The notes under the pieces are model-generated. The model did not search any database. It was not told where the DNA came from and saw nothing but the letters and a program-made list of their open reading frames with translations. 48,441 bases of DNA, taken from Apilactobacillus xinyiensis. GTDB taxonomy: Bacteria; Bacillota; Bacilli; Lactobacillales; Lactobacillaceae. The stretch is from positions 1 through 48,441 of the forward strand of contig NZ_BPLL01000011.1 in NCBI RefSeq assembly GCF_019656235.1. Reading direction: 5' to 3'. Made by a program: the position numbers and the translations under genes. Each line of letters opens with the position of its first letter. Positions within the stretch are counted from its first letter, which is position 1. Positions 17,380-25,636 of the stretch are shown here, one piece after another.

Positions 17380-17471
17380 ATTATCTAATCATAATTAAAG
17401 TATTTATTCTTGATTAATTAATTTATATTATAAATAATAGAGTTAATGAATTTGATGGGAGTTTTAACAAT

Positions 17472-18458
17472 ATGACTATTTTAGTTCCAGGAGGAGCCGG
17501 ATATATCGGTTCACATACGGTTAATGATTTAATTAAAAATGGATACGATGTTGCAGTAGTTGATAACTTAGCAACTGGATATGCTAAAAGTGTTAATTCT
17601 AAAGCTAGATTATATGAAGGTGATATTCGTGATAAAGAATTCATGAGTGAAATCTTTGATAAAGAGAATATTGATGCAGTTATTCATTTTGCAGGTAGTT
17701 CAGTAGTACCCGAATCTATGCAACATCCAATTAAATACTTTGATAACAATGTTTATGGAATGATTACTTTACTAGAGATGATGGAAAAATATAAAGTTAA
17801 GAATTTAGTATTTTCTTCATCAGCAGCAGTCTATGGTGAACCTAAAGCAGTTCCAATTAAAGAAAGTGATGCTACTAATCCCACTAATCCATATGGGGAA
17901 AGTAAGCTAATTATTGAAAGATTAATGAAGTGGGCAGACCAAGCTTACGGAATTAATTCAATAGCCTTACGTTATTTTAATGTTGGTGGTGCAAGTATCG
18001 ATGGAATTATTGGTGAACAACATAATCCAGAGACGCATTTAATTCCAATTGTTTTGCAAGTAGCTGAGGGTAAACGTGATAAATTACAAATCTATGGAAC
18101 TGATTATGACACTAACGATGGAACTAACGTTAGAGACTATGTGCATGTTGTCGATTTAGCCAATGCGCATATTTTAGCAATGCAATATCTCTTAAATGGT
18201 GGTAAATCTGATATTTTTAATTTAGGCTCATCACGTGGATTTTCAAACATGGAAATTCTTGATGCGGCGCGTAGAGTTACTAATAAAGAAATTCCAGCTG
18301 AATTTGCTGATAGAAGACCTGGTGATCCAGGAACATTAATTGCAGATTCAACTAAAGCACGTAAAGTTTTGCACTGGCAACCTAAATACGAAAGTATTGA
18401 AAAGATTATTAGTTCAGCTTGGCATTTTATCGAAAAGCATACCGATGGTTTAAATTAA
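17472..18458 (+). CDS. galE: UDP-glucose 4-epimerase
   Basis: A 328-aa extended SDR interconverting UDP-glucose and UDP-galactose. NAD motif GGAGYIGSH at residues 7-15, a Ser in SSSAAVYGEP, and catalytic YGESK near 148. The length matches the bacterial family. It has its own unit after the fabF terminator, with no galK or galT nearby, which suggests service to cell-wall or exopolysaccharide synthesis rather than galactose catabolism (inference). RBS GGGAG. Confidence 0.93.
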   Translation: MTILVPGGAGYIGSHTVNDLIKNGYDVAVVDNLATGYAKSVNSKARLYEGDIRDKEFMSEIFDKENIDAVIHFAGSSVVPESMQHPIKYFDNNVYGMITLLEMMEKYKVKNLVFSSSAAVYGEPKAVPIKESDATNPTNPYGESKLIIERLMKWADQAYGINSIALRYFNVGGASIDGIIGEQHNPETHLIPIVLQVAEGKRDKLQIYGTDYDTNDGTNVRDYVHVVDLANAHILAMQYLLNGGKSDIFNLGSSRGFSNMEILDAARRVTNKEIPAEFADRRPGDPGTLIADSTKARKVLHWQPKYESIEKIISSAWHFIEKHTDGLN

Positions 18459-18535
18459 TGCAGACAGGATTGTTGAATTATAAGCATATTTTCGATAGCA
18501 TAATACAGTAGTAATTTAAAAGGAGGAATAAGTTC

Positions 18536-19441
18536 ATGGATAGATTAGAAGGTCTAGAACAAACAACCACCTTAAACAATGGTGTAAAAATGCCTAAGTT
18601 AGGTTTAGGTGTTTGGAAAACTGATAATAAAAGCGCAAAAGAATCTGTAAAAACAGCAATTAAAAAGGGTTATCATCTAATTGATACTGCTAAGCAATAT
18701 GGTAATGAAACTGGTGTAGGTGAAGGAATTAAAGAAGCTCTAGCTGAAACTGGTATGAATCGTAAAGATTTATTTATCACTACTAAGTTGTTTAATGGTG
18801 ATCAAGGTTATGAAAGTACCATCAACGCTTTAGAAGGAACTTTAAAACGTTTAGATTTAACATATTTAGATTTGTATTTGGTACATTGGCCAGTCGATGG
18901 CAAATATGTTGATACTTGGAAAGCAATGGAACACTTGTATCGTCAAGGCAAAATTAGAGCAATTGGTGTATCTAACTTTGATAATGAACGTTTACAAGAT
19001 TTATTAGATCATGCTGACATAGTACCAGCTGTTAATCAAATGGAAACTAATCCAATTAATCAAGAAAAGGGTATTTTAGAATTCAACAACCATGCTGGAA
19101 TTCAATTAGAAGCTTGGTCACCACTTGGCGGTGGAGAAGCTTTATCTAACCCAGAAGTTAATAAAATAGCTGAAAAGCATAATAAATCTGCAGCTCAAGT
19201 TATTTTACGCTGGGATTGGCAACGTGGATTTGTAACAATTCCTAAATCATCACATGAGGAAAGAATTATTCAAAACTCTGATATTTTTGATTTCGAATTA
19301 TCTGATGCTGAAATGGAAGCTATTAATCAATTAGATAAAGGTAAACGTAGTCTATGGTATGAAAACTTTGCATGGCATGGTGGCGAATACGTAGACGAGG
19401 TAGATCATTGGGATGATTCACCTGAAAACTACAAAGATTAA
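18536..19441 (+). CDS. Aldo/keto reductase
   Basis: A 301-aa TIM-barrel NADPH-dependent oxidoreductase. Family motifs are GLGVWKTDN, the catalytic tetrad Asp/Tyr in HLIDTAKQYGNE, Lys in TTKLF, His in LVHWPVDG, and the cofactor loop IPKSSHEERI. It resembles 2,5-diketo-gluconate reductase/YvgN-type proteins but carries about 20 extra acidic and aromatic residues at the C terminus (WHGGEYVDEVDHWDD). The substrate is unknown. AAGGAGGA precedes the ATG. Confidence 0.9.
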   Translation: MDRLEGLEQTTTLNNGVKMPKLGLGVWKTDNKSAKESVKTAIKKGYHLIDTAKQYGNETGVGEGIKEALAETGMNRKDLFITTKLFNGDQGYESTINALEGTLKRLDLTYLDLYLVHWPVDGKYVDTWKAMEHLYRQGKIRAIGVSNFDNERLQDLLDHADIVPAVNQMETNPINQEKGILEFNNHAGIQLEAWSPLGGGEALSNPEVNKIAEKHNKSAAQVILRWDWQRGFVTIPKSSHEERIIQNSDIFDFELSDAEMEAINQLDKGKRSLWYENFAWHGGEYVDEVDHWDDSPENYKD

Positions 19442-19453
19442 TTGAAAGTATTT

Positions 19454-19490
19454 AAAAATGCATACTACACTCGATGTGGTATGCATTTTT
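19454..19490 (+). terminator. Intrinsic terminator after the aldo/keto reductase gene
   Basis: AAAAATGCATAC (19454-19465) pairs with GTATGCATTTTT (19479-19490). Confidence 0.9.
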
Positions 19491-19540
19491 ATTATGTTAT
19501 AATTCAAAAGTTAACAATTAAATGATGGGAAGTTTTAAAT

Positions 19541-20443
19541 TTGAAAGTACATAAGAAAGCTTTTGGAGCCTTTTTAGCAATATTTGGTTCTTTACTTTGG
19601 GGAATTCAAGGACCAGTTTCACAGTATTTATTTGCGGACAATCATTTATCTCCTGAGTGGCTAATGGGAGTGAAAATGGGTATTTCCGGTATTTTAATAT
19701 TACTATTTACTAAATTTTTTAAACATGAAAATATTTTTAGAATCTGGCATGGAAAAACTAACATTATGGTTTTTATACTGTATGCGGTATTTGGACTTTC
19801 AGCAGTTCAATATTTATATTTAGTAACGGTAAGAGCTAGTAATGCTGGGACGGCAACTATTTTGCAAAGCTTAGGAACTATTTTTATAGTTATCTTAACG
19901 GTAATTATCTACAAACATGCGCCTAGTAAATATGAATTAACAGCTGTGATAGTGGCTTTGATTGGAACTTGGTTTTTAGTTACTAAAGGCTATTTAACGC
20001 ATCTAGCTATAACTGATGTAGCACTAACATTAGGCTTGTTATTAGCATTTTCTGGAGCCATTCAAACCATGCTACCAATTAATTTATTGAAAAAATTTAG
20101 TTCACTATTGGTAGTTGGTTGGGCCATGGTCATCGGTGGGGTCATTTTTACCATTATTCATCCATTTTGGCATGATGCACCTAACTTTAATCTAGGCACT
20201 ATTTTAGGGGTTTCATTTATTGTATTGTTTGGTACAATGACTTCCTTTTTATGTTTTATTAATAGTTTGAAATTTATTTCACCTACGGTAGCTGGCTTAT
20301 TGAACACTTTCGAACCATTATCGGCTACATTGGGAACAATATTATTTTTAAATACGGATTTCAATATTTATGAAATATTTGGCGGGATTTTAATTCTAAG
20401 TACAGTCTTTATTTTATCTTTAGGTGCTAGAAAAAGTAGCTAG
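19541..20443 (+). CDS. EamA/DMT-family transporter
   Basis: A 300-aa membrane protein with about ten hydrophobic helices in two EamA halves (first half opens GSLLWGIQGPVSQYL). It is a distant paralogue of the two transporters encoded at 25637 and 26659, sharing features such as the VVGWAMVIGG / HPFW segment. DMT members export metabolites or amino acids; the substrate is unknown. TTG start after GATGGGA. A terminator overlaps its stop codon. Confidence 0.85.
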   Translation: MKVHKKAFGAFLAIFGSLLWGIQGPVSQYLFADNHLSPEWLMGVKMGISGILILLFTKFFKHENIFRIWHGKTNIMVFILYAVFGLSAVQYLYLVTVRASNAGTATILQSLGTIFIVILTVIIYKHAPSKYELTAVIVALIGTWFLVTKGYLTHLAITDVALTLGLLLAFSGAIQTMLPINLLKKFSSLLVVGWAMVIGGVIFTIIHPFWHDAPNFNLGTILGVSFIVLFGTMTSFLCFINSLKFISPTVAGLLNTFEPLSATLGTILFLNTDFNIYEIFGGILILSTVFILSLGARKSS

Positions 20444-20460
20444 TCAGCTGGCTACTTTTT
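20431..20460 (+). terminator. Intrinsic terminator overlapping the EamA stop codon
   Basis: AAAAAGTAGC (20431-20440) pairs with GCTACTTTTT (20451-20460). Confidence 0.88.
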
Positions 20461-20487
20461 AATTTTATAAAAATAATGAACACCGTG

Positions 20488-20515
20488 TTGACTTGTTTAT
20501 TGAAATGAATATAAT
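20488..20515 (+). promoter_or_regulatory. Promoter of the tetR-MMPL operon
   Basis: TTGACT (20488-20493), a 16-bp spacer and TATAAT (20510-20515). A GTATAC/GTAT motif follows at about 20524-20538, where a TetR operator could lie. Confidence 0.75.
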
Positions 20516-20551
20516 TAGTCATTGTATACTTTTGTATTAGGAGGTGAGTGA

Positions 20552-21172
20552 TTGAAGCAAGACGAGCGAATATTAAAAACTAAACAAGCAATAATTGATT
20601 CGCTTATTATCTTGATTAACCAAAAGGGTTTTAACAACATTAAAGTTACTGATTTAACTAGACAAGCCAAAATAAGTCGTGGAACTTTTTATATTCATTA
20701 TTTAGATAAATTTGATTTATTGAACAAGGTTGAAACTAAATTAATGTTGGATATAGAAGAGTTATTAACTAAGTTCATGCCAGAAGAGTTACGAAATAAC
20801 TACCAAAAAGATATAACAGATGCACCTTCTGCAGTCGTTATCAAGGCATTGAACTACTTTTATGATAATCGTCAACTTTTGGCAGCTTTATTAAGTGAAA
20901 AGGGCGATCCTTTTTTTGTGGGTAAAACTAAAAAATTATTCAACAAAGTAGTGGATCAATATTTTAATGATATGTCTGGAAAAGTTAAATACAATCCAAA
21001 AGTACCCAAAGATTATATTAAAGAGTTAATGATGGATTGTTTAATGGATATTGTTATTTTTTGGTTAAAAAAAGATAGTCCAGAAAAACCAATGGACATT
21101 GCTAAAATCATTATTGCTTCACAACACATAGCTCCTAATCAATTGATTAGTTTTGATACAGAGGAAAGCTAA
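20552..21172 (+). CDS. TetR/AcrR-family regulator
   Basis: A 206-aa regulator. The N-terminal helix-turn-helix (residues 25-50: KVTDLTRQAKISRGTFYIHYLDKFDLL) is typical, and the C-terminal ligand domain is divergent. TTG start with AGGAGGTGA upstream. The gene is 17 nt before the MMPL-type gene, so it most likely represses that operon until an envelope-active or lipophilic compound binds. Confidence 0.92.
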   Translation: MKQDERILKTKQAIIDSLIILINQKGFNNIKVTDLTRQAKISRGTFYIHYLDKFDLLNKVETKLMLDIEELLTKFMPEELRNNYQKDITDAPSAVVIKALNYFYDNRQLLAALLSEKGDPFFVGKTKKLFNKVVDQYFNDMSGKVKYNPKVPKDYIKELMMDCLMDIVIFWLKKDSPEKPMDIAKIIIASQHIAPNQLISFDTEES

Positions 21173-21189
21173 AAGAAAGGACTAATAAC

Positions 21190-23859
21190 ATGCCAAATTT
21201 TATTAAAAAATATTCTGGTGTTGCAATTGCTTGGTTAGTAGTTGTGATTTTAAGTATTATATATTTGCCAAATATGTCGACGCTTGTTAGTCAAAAAGGG
21301 CAAACTAAAATACCATCCAATATGCAAAGCCAAGTTGCTCAATCCATTCAAAAAGGATGGGGACACAATATCAGTAATACAACTGAAGCAGTTGTAGTAT
21401 TTAATACTGGTAATAAGGCAATTGATAGTACACAACAAAACAACATTAACAGCACCATTCAAAAGTTGCGTGACAATCAAAACAAATATGGAATAAAGGG
21501 GATTACAGCACCATTTGATAATGCTGCAACCCAAAAACAATTAGTTTCTAAGGATAAAACGACTGAATTAGTGCAATTGAACGTTACTAAAGACCGTTCG
21601 ATTCAAAGTATTAACCAGCAGTTAACTAATTCAGTATCTACTGAAGGTGTTTATACTTATGTTACTGGTGGAGATATTTTAAACGATGACTTTAGAGTAT
21701 CGACTGAAAATGGAATTAAAAAGACTGAAGTTATTGCAGCTATTTTTATTTTAATTGTGCTAATCTTAGTGTTCCGTTCACCAGTGGTTCCATTGATTTC
21801 ACTATTAACCGTAGGGGTTTCATTAATTGTTTCATTAAGTATTGTAATGAACTTAGTGTCAGCTTTTAATTTCCCACTTTCTAACTTTACTAGAGTGTTC
21901 CTAGTGGTTGTTTTATTCGGAATAGGGACCGATTACAATATTCTGTTATATAACCAGTTTAAAGAGGAACTGAGTGAAGGTAAAGATAACGTTACGGCGA
22001 CAATTCATGCAAGAAAAGTAGCGGGCAAAACGATTTTATTCTCAGGACTTTCAGTTTTAATTGGTTTTGCTACTTTAGGGTTAGCGAACTTCTCTATTTA
22101 CCGTTCTGCAGTAGGTGTTGCAGTAGGTGTAGCTGTATTGCTATTAGTTTTGACAACTTTAAATCCATTCTTTATGTCCTTACTAGGCAAGAAAATTTTC
22201 TGGCCATCCAAAAACTTTAATGGTGAAGGTCAAAATAAAGTTTGGCAATGGATTTCTAAAGTATCTACTAAGCAACCAATTGTTGCTTTAGTAATTGCTT
22301 TAATTGTTACAGTGCCATTTATGGTTAGTTATCACAATAATTTAAACTATGATGATACTGTAGAATTGCATAATGATGTACCTTCTAAACAAGGTTTATT
22401 GGTTGTTCAAGGCCACTTTTCTAAAGGAACTGCTGAACCATCAACTATTTATATTAAATCTAATCATCGTTTAGATAACGAAAAAGATTTGAATGAAATT
22501 GATCGTGTTACTACCCAATTGAGCAATCAAAAGGGAATTAAAACAGCAGCATCAGTTACTCAACCTAGTGGAATGCCCGTTGATCAATTATATGTTAGTG
22601 ACCAACTTGGCGATTTGACTAGTAAAATGGGAAAAGCTAAGAATGGTTTGAACAAGATTAATAAAGCAGCTACTAGTTCATCCTTTGATACATCTGCATT
22701 GGAAGGAATTGGTCAATCAGCTCAATCGATTGCTAGTTCATTACAATCAATGCAAGCTGCTTCTAGTGGTCAATCAGTAGGGACTACTGTTAAGGCATTA
22801 CAAAAACAAATGGCCGCAGTAAAGCAACCATTATCTAATGCACAAGTTAGAATTCTAACGATGGCTTTACAACAACAAGCTAGTCAACAACAATCAGCGG
22901 TTAGTGGTTTACAAGGTATTGCTTCTGATACTCAAAGTATTGGTAATGATACCAAGACCTTAGCTAAACAATTAAAAGCTATGGAAGCTAAATTGAAAAA
23001 GGCTAATAAGGGTCTTAAACAAATTGGTAATGGAATGGGTCAATCTAATGAATATCTAAAAGCCTTGGGTAAATCACAAGCTGCTGACACATTCTACATC
23101 CCAAATAAAGTATTAAAGAGTGAAACATTTAATGAATCGGTAAACACTTATCTATCAGAAGATAAGAAAACTGCTAAGATAACAGTTGTTTTAAACAACA
23201 ATCCAAGTTCTGAAGCTGCAATGAATCAAGTTAACGACTTGCAAAGCCAAGTTCAACACAACTTGAAAGGGACTAGTTTAAGCTCATCAACTGTAGCTAT
23301 TGGTGGACAAACTGCTAATATTTCTGATACTAGAAAGATTGCTAGTTCAGACTTTATTAGAACAGCCATCATTATGATTGTCGGAATTACTTTGGCATTG
23401 ATTGTAATTACTAGATCTATTTTGCAACCAATGTACATTCTAGGTACATTATTATTTGCTTACGTAGCTTCATTGGGAATTACTAAAATGATTAGCGGAG
23501 CTTTCTTAGGTCAAAATCTGTTGACATGGAACACACCATTCTTTACTTTTGTAATGTTAATTGCTCTAGGAGTAGATTACAGTATCTTCTTAATGATGAA
23601 ATATCGTGAATATCACAATGTTGATGCTAGTCCTGCACAACAAATTATTCATGCATGTTCAGTTATTGGAACCGTAGTTATTTCTGCGGCAGTTATTTTA
23701 GGTGGAACCTTTGCTGCGTTAATGCCATCAGGAGTGTTAACGTTAATTCAAGTTGCTTTAGGTGTAATTGTTGGTTTGATTATTTTGGTAATTATAATTC
23801 CAATTACAATTCCAAGTTTAATTCAATTAACTTATGGCGAAGGTAAGCACACAAAGTAA
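21190..23859 (+). CDS. MMPL-family (RND superfamily) membrane protein
   Basis: An 889-aa protein of RND/MMPL type. An N-terminal helix (about 10-28), an extracytoplasmic domain to about 178, and five or six helices with the signature GIGTDYNILLYNQFKEE near 255 form the first half. A second extracytoplasmic domain rich in Ser/Gln/Ala with predicted coiled coil (about 470-640) precedes another helix bundle containing ALGVDYSIFLMMKYRE. The Asp-Tyr pairs are typical of proton-driven MMPL proteins. Likely lipid or drug export; substrate unknown. RBS AAAGGA. Confidence 0.9.
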   Translation: MPNFIKKYSGVAIAWLVVVILSIIYLPNMSTLVSQKGQTKIPSNMQSQVAQSIQKGWGHNISNTTEAVVVFNTGNKAIDSTQQNNINSTIQKLRDNQNKYGIKGITAPFDNAATQKQLVSKDKTTELVQLNVTKDRSIQSINQQLTNSVSTEGVYTYVTGGDILNDDFRVSTENGIKKTEVIAAIFILIVLILVFRSPVVPLISLLTVGVSLIVSLSIVMNLVSAFNFPLSNFTRVFLVVVLFGIGTDYNILLYNQFKEELSEGKDNVTATIHARKVAGKTILFSGLSVLIGFATLGLANFSIYRSAVGVAVGVAVLLLVLTTLNPFFMSLLGKKIFWPSKNFNGEGQNKVWQWISKVSTKQPIVALVIALIVTVPFMVSYHNNLNYDDTVELHNDVPSKQGLLVVQGHFSKGTAEPSTIYIKSNHRLDNEKDLNEIDRVTTQLSNQKGIKTAASVTQPSGMPVDQLYVSDQLGDLTSKMGKAKNGLNKINKAATSSSFDTSALEGIGQSAQSIASSLQSMQAASSGQSVGTTVKALQKQMAAVKQPLSNAQVRILTMALQQQASQQQSAVSGLQGIASDTQSIGNDTKTLAKQLKAMEAKLKKANKGLKQIGNGMGQSNEYLKALGKSQAADTFYIPNKVLKSETFNESVNTYLSEDKKTAKITVVLNNNPSSEAAMNQVNDLQSQVQHNLKGTSLSSSTVAIGGQTANISDTRKIASSDFIRTAIIMIVGITLALIVITRSILQPMYILGTLLFAYVASLGITKMISGAFLGQNLLTWNTPFFTFVMLIALGVDYSIFLMMKYREYHNVDASPAQQIIHACSVIGTVVISAAVILGGTFAALMPSGVLTLIQVALGVIVGLIILVIIIPITIPSLIQLTYGEGKHTK

Positions 23860-23863
23860 TATA

Positions 23864-23894
23864 AAAAAGCCCTTTTTATAAAAAGGGCTTTTTG
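23864..23894 (+). terminator. Intrinsic terminator of the tetR-MMPL operon
   Basis: AAAAAGCCCTTTT and AAAAGGGCTTTTT form a long stem around TATA. Because it closes the upstream operon, the two further terminators before the permease must serve the next unit. Confidence 0.93.
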
Positions 23895-23895
23895 C

Positions 23896-23924
23896 TTGCA
23901 ATTAAATTAGAAATTGTGTAGAAT
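23896..23924 (+). promoter_or_regulatory. Promoter of the leader-permease operon
   Basis: TTGCAA (23896-23901), a 17-bp spacer and TAGAAT (23919-23924). Transcription would start near 23931, giving about 270 nt of leader before the permease start. Confidence 0.7.
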
Positions 23925-23966
23925 TACATTAAATTAATTTAACGATATAAATAACGGAGGTATAGT

Positions 23967-24041
23967 ATGACAATTTATAGACCAACATCTATATACAGCT
24001 TTAATAATTTCTTCTTTAATTTTTCTAGTTATCTTGTCTAG
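23967..24041 (+). CDS. Candidate 24-aa regulatory leader peptide, Phe-rich
   Basis: ATG at 23967 follows GGAGG (23956-23960) with an ideal 6-nt gap, and TAG ends it at 24041. The peptide has five Phe in eight residues (FNNFFFNF, residues 12-19), plus three Tyr, at residues 4, 10 and 22. Its Phe codons overlap an RNA arm (24006-24016) that can pair with a segment just after the stop codon (24046-24056). Two terminators follow, then an amino-acid permease. This is the layout of ribosome-mediated attenuation; the sensed amino acid would be Phe, by inference. It could also be a functional small peptide. Confidence 0.7.
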   Translation: MTIYRPTSIYSFNNFFFNFSSYLV

Positions 24042-24083
24042 TTCGAAGAAGAAATTTTAAAAGTGTGTCTTACTAAAACTTCT

Positions 24084-24133
24084 AAAACACTAGTCAGATA
24101 ACTTATGAGTAAGTTGTTTGGCTAGTGTTTTTT
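24084..24133 (+). terminator. Leader terminator 1
   Basis: AAAACACTAG (24084-24093) pairs with CTAGTGTTTT (24122-24131), with an inner AACTTA/TAAGTT stem (24100-24115) and six T (24128-24133). Confidence 0.75.
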
Positions 24134-24173
24134 CGCACTAGCGGTGAATAACTAGCTAGTGCGATTTTTTTTT
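24133..24173 (+). terminator. Leader terminator 2
   Basis: TCGCACTAGC (24133-24142) pairs with GCTAGTGCGA (24155-24164), followed by nine T. It is the strongest intrinsic terminator in the leader. Confidence 0.88.
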
Positions 24174-24199
24174 ATCGTTTTATTTTAAGGGGGATATTT

Positions 24200-25615
24200 A
24201 TGGGGAAAACATCAGGTATTTTTTCAAGAATGAATCAAAAAGAATCCTTAGATAATTACTTGGCTCGTGATAATAAATTAGAACGAACTTTAACAGCCAA
24301 AGATTTAATTATGCTAGGGGTAGGGGCAGTAATTGGTACCGGTATTTTTATATTACCTGGAACTGTAGCCGCTCAACACACTGGTCCAGGAATTATAATT
24401 TCATTCTTATTAGCAACCTTGGTCTGTTCTACTAGTGCATTATGTTATGCTGAATTTTCATCAGCATTACCAATTGCCGGAAGTGCATATTCATACGGAA
24501 GTGTAGTTTTTGGTGAACTAACTGGTTGGATTTTAGGTTGGGCTTTAGTGTTAGAGTACATGTTATCGGTAGCTGCCGTTTCTTCGGGATGGTCGGCATA
24601 CTTTCAATCACTGTTGGGTGGTTTTGGAATTCACATACCTAAAGCTTTGACCGGATTCTATGATCCGGCTAATGGAACGTATTTCAATTTATTCGCAGTA
24701 CTAATTGTTCTGTTAATTGCTTGGATTTTATCATTTGGCCTAAAATCATCTGTAAGAATTAATAGTATTATCGTAGTTGTGAAAATAGCAATTATTCTTT
24801 TATTCATTGTGGTAGGTTTCTTCTATGTTAAACCAAGTCATTGGACACCATTTTTACCATTTGGAACTTCTGGAATATTTAAAGGGGCCTCGCTTGTCTT
24901 CTTTGCCTATTTAGGTTTTGATTGTGTATCATCTTCTGCTGCTGAAGTTAAAAATCCAAAAAGAAATATGCCAATTGGAATTTTTGGAACCTTAATTATT
25001 TGTACAATCCTTTACATGTTAGTTTCAATCGTATTAACTGGAATGGTACATTACAGTCGATTAAATGTTTCTGATCCAGTGTCATTTGCTTTGCAAGTAG
25101 TTGGTCAAGGTAAATTATCAGGAATTATTGCTGTAGGTGCTTTAGCTGGAATGTTCACAATGATGGTTACAATGATTTACAGTAGTTCTAGATTAATTTA
25201 TTCTATTGGAAGAGATGGATTGCTACCTAAATTCTTGGGTAAAATTAATCCTAAAAATAACATTCCAAAACATAGTGTGGTTATCGTAACCATTATTATT
25301 GCTTTTATGGGTGGTTTCGTTTCACTAAGCAAATTAGCTAGTTTAGTTAACATTGGAACTTTAATTGCTTTTACTTTCATATCAATCGGAGTAATTCCAT
25401 TACGTAAGCGTAAAGATATTGATAATAAAGACGGTTTTAAAGTACCTTTTTATCCGGTTTTACCAATCATTTCTACTTTATTATGTATAGGTCTAATGAC
25501 GCAATTACCTGCTGAAACATGGCTTATAGCTATAATTTGGTTTATAATTGGTTTGGTTATTTACTTTGGATATGGAATTTCACATAGTAAATTAAACGTA
25601 AGTAATAAGAAGTAA
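24200..25615 (+). CDS. APC-superfamily amino-acid permease
   Basis: A 471-aa membrane protein with about 12 helices. The APC signature GVGAVIGTGIFILPG is at residues 40-54 and CYAEFSSALPIAGSAYSY follows near 92. The N-terminal RTLTAKDLIMLGVGA and overall length match the cationic-amino-acid-transporter-like YfnA/BcaP group. Members of that group carry branched-chain, aromatic or other amino acids, so the substrate is not decided by sequence. The leader peptide suggests a link to Phe. RBS AAGGGGG. An EamA transporter gene follows 21 nt later. Confidence 0.9.
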   Translation: MGKTSGIFSRMNQKESLDNYLARDNKLERTLTAKDLIMLGVGAVIGTGIFILPGTVAAQHTGPGIIISFLLATLVCSTSALCYAEFSSALPIAGSAYSYGSVVFGELTGWILGWALVLEYMLSVAAVSSGWSAYFQSLLGGFGIHIPKALTGFYDPANGTYFNLFAVLIVLLIAWILSFGLKSSVRINSIIVVVKIAIILLFIVVGFFYVKPSHWTPFLPFGTSGIFKGASLVFFAYLGFDCVSSSAAEVKNPKRNMPIGIFGTLIICTILYMLVSIVLTGMVHYSRLNVSDPVSFALQVVGQGKLSGIIAVGALAGMFTMMVTMIYSSSRLIYSIGRDGLLPKFLGKINPKNNIPKHSVVIVTIIIAFMGGFVSLSKLASLVNIGTLIAFTFISIGVIPLRKRKDIDNKDGFKVPFYPVLPIISTLLCIGLMTQLPAETWLIAIIWFIIGLVIYFGYGISHSKLNVSNKK

Positions 25616-25636
25616 TTTTTATTTGAGGTGTAAGAA

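Larger units (their letters stand above)
24006..24173 (+). promoter_or_regulatory. Candidate transcription attenuator of the amino-acid permease operon
   Basis: Competing RNA arms visible in order: 1 (24006-24016) pairs with 2 (24046-24056), 11 bp. Segment 2 (24047-24059) can instead pair with 24074-24083, 10 bp with a 3-nt bulge. A (24084-24093) pairs with B (24122-24131) as terminator 1. B (24121-24127) pairs with C (24136-24142), excluding both terminators. C (24133-24142) pairs with D (24155-24164), followed by nine T, as terminator 2. Only about 26 nt separate the last T-run from the permease ATG, too little for another promoter, so permease transcription must read through. The permease RBS AAGGGGG (24187-24193) is free, pointing to control of transcription rather than translation. 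Confidence 0.65.

Noticed and set aside
20431-20460. The GTAGCTAGTCAGCTGGCTAC palindrome as a TetR operator
   Set aside because: It lies upstream of the promoter, overlaps the EamA stop codon and ends in a T-run, so it is a terminator.
23930-24199. T-box riboswitch upstream of the amino-acid permease
   Set aside because: The conserved T-box core (AGGGTGG...ACCGCG type) and stem I features are absent; GCGGTGAATAAC near 24141 is only a faint resemblance. The RBS-led leader ORF fits peptide-based attenuation better.
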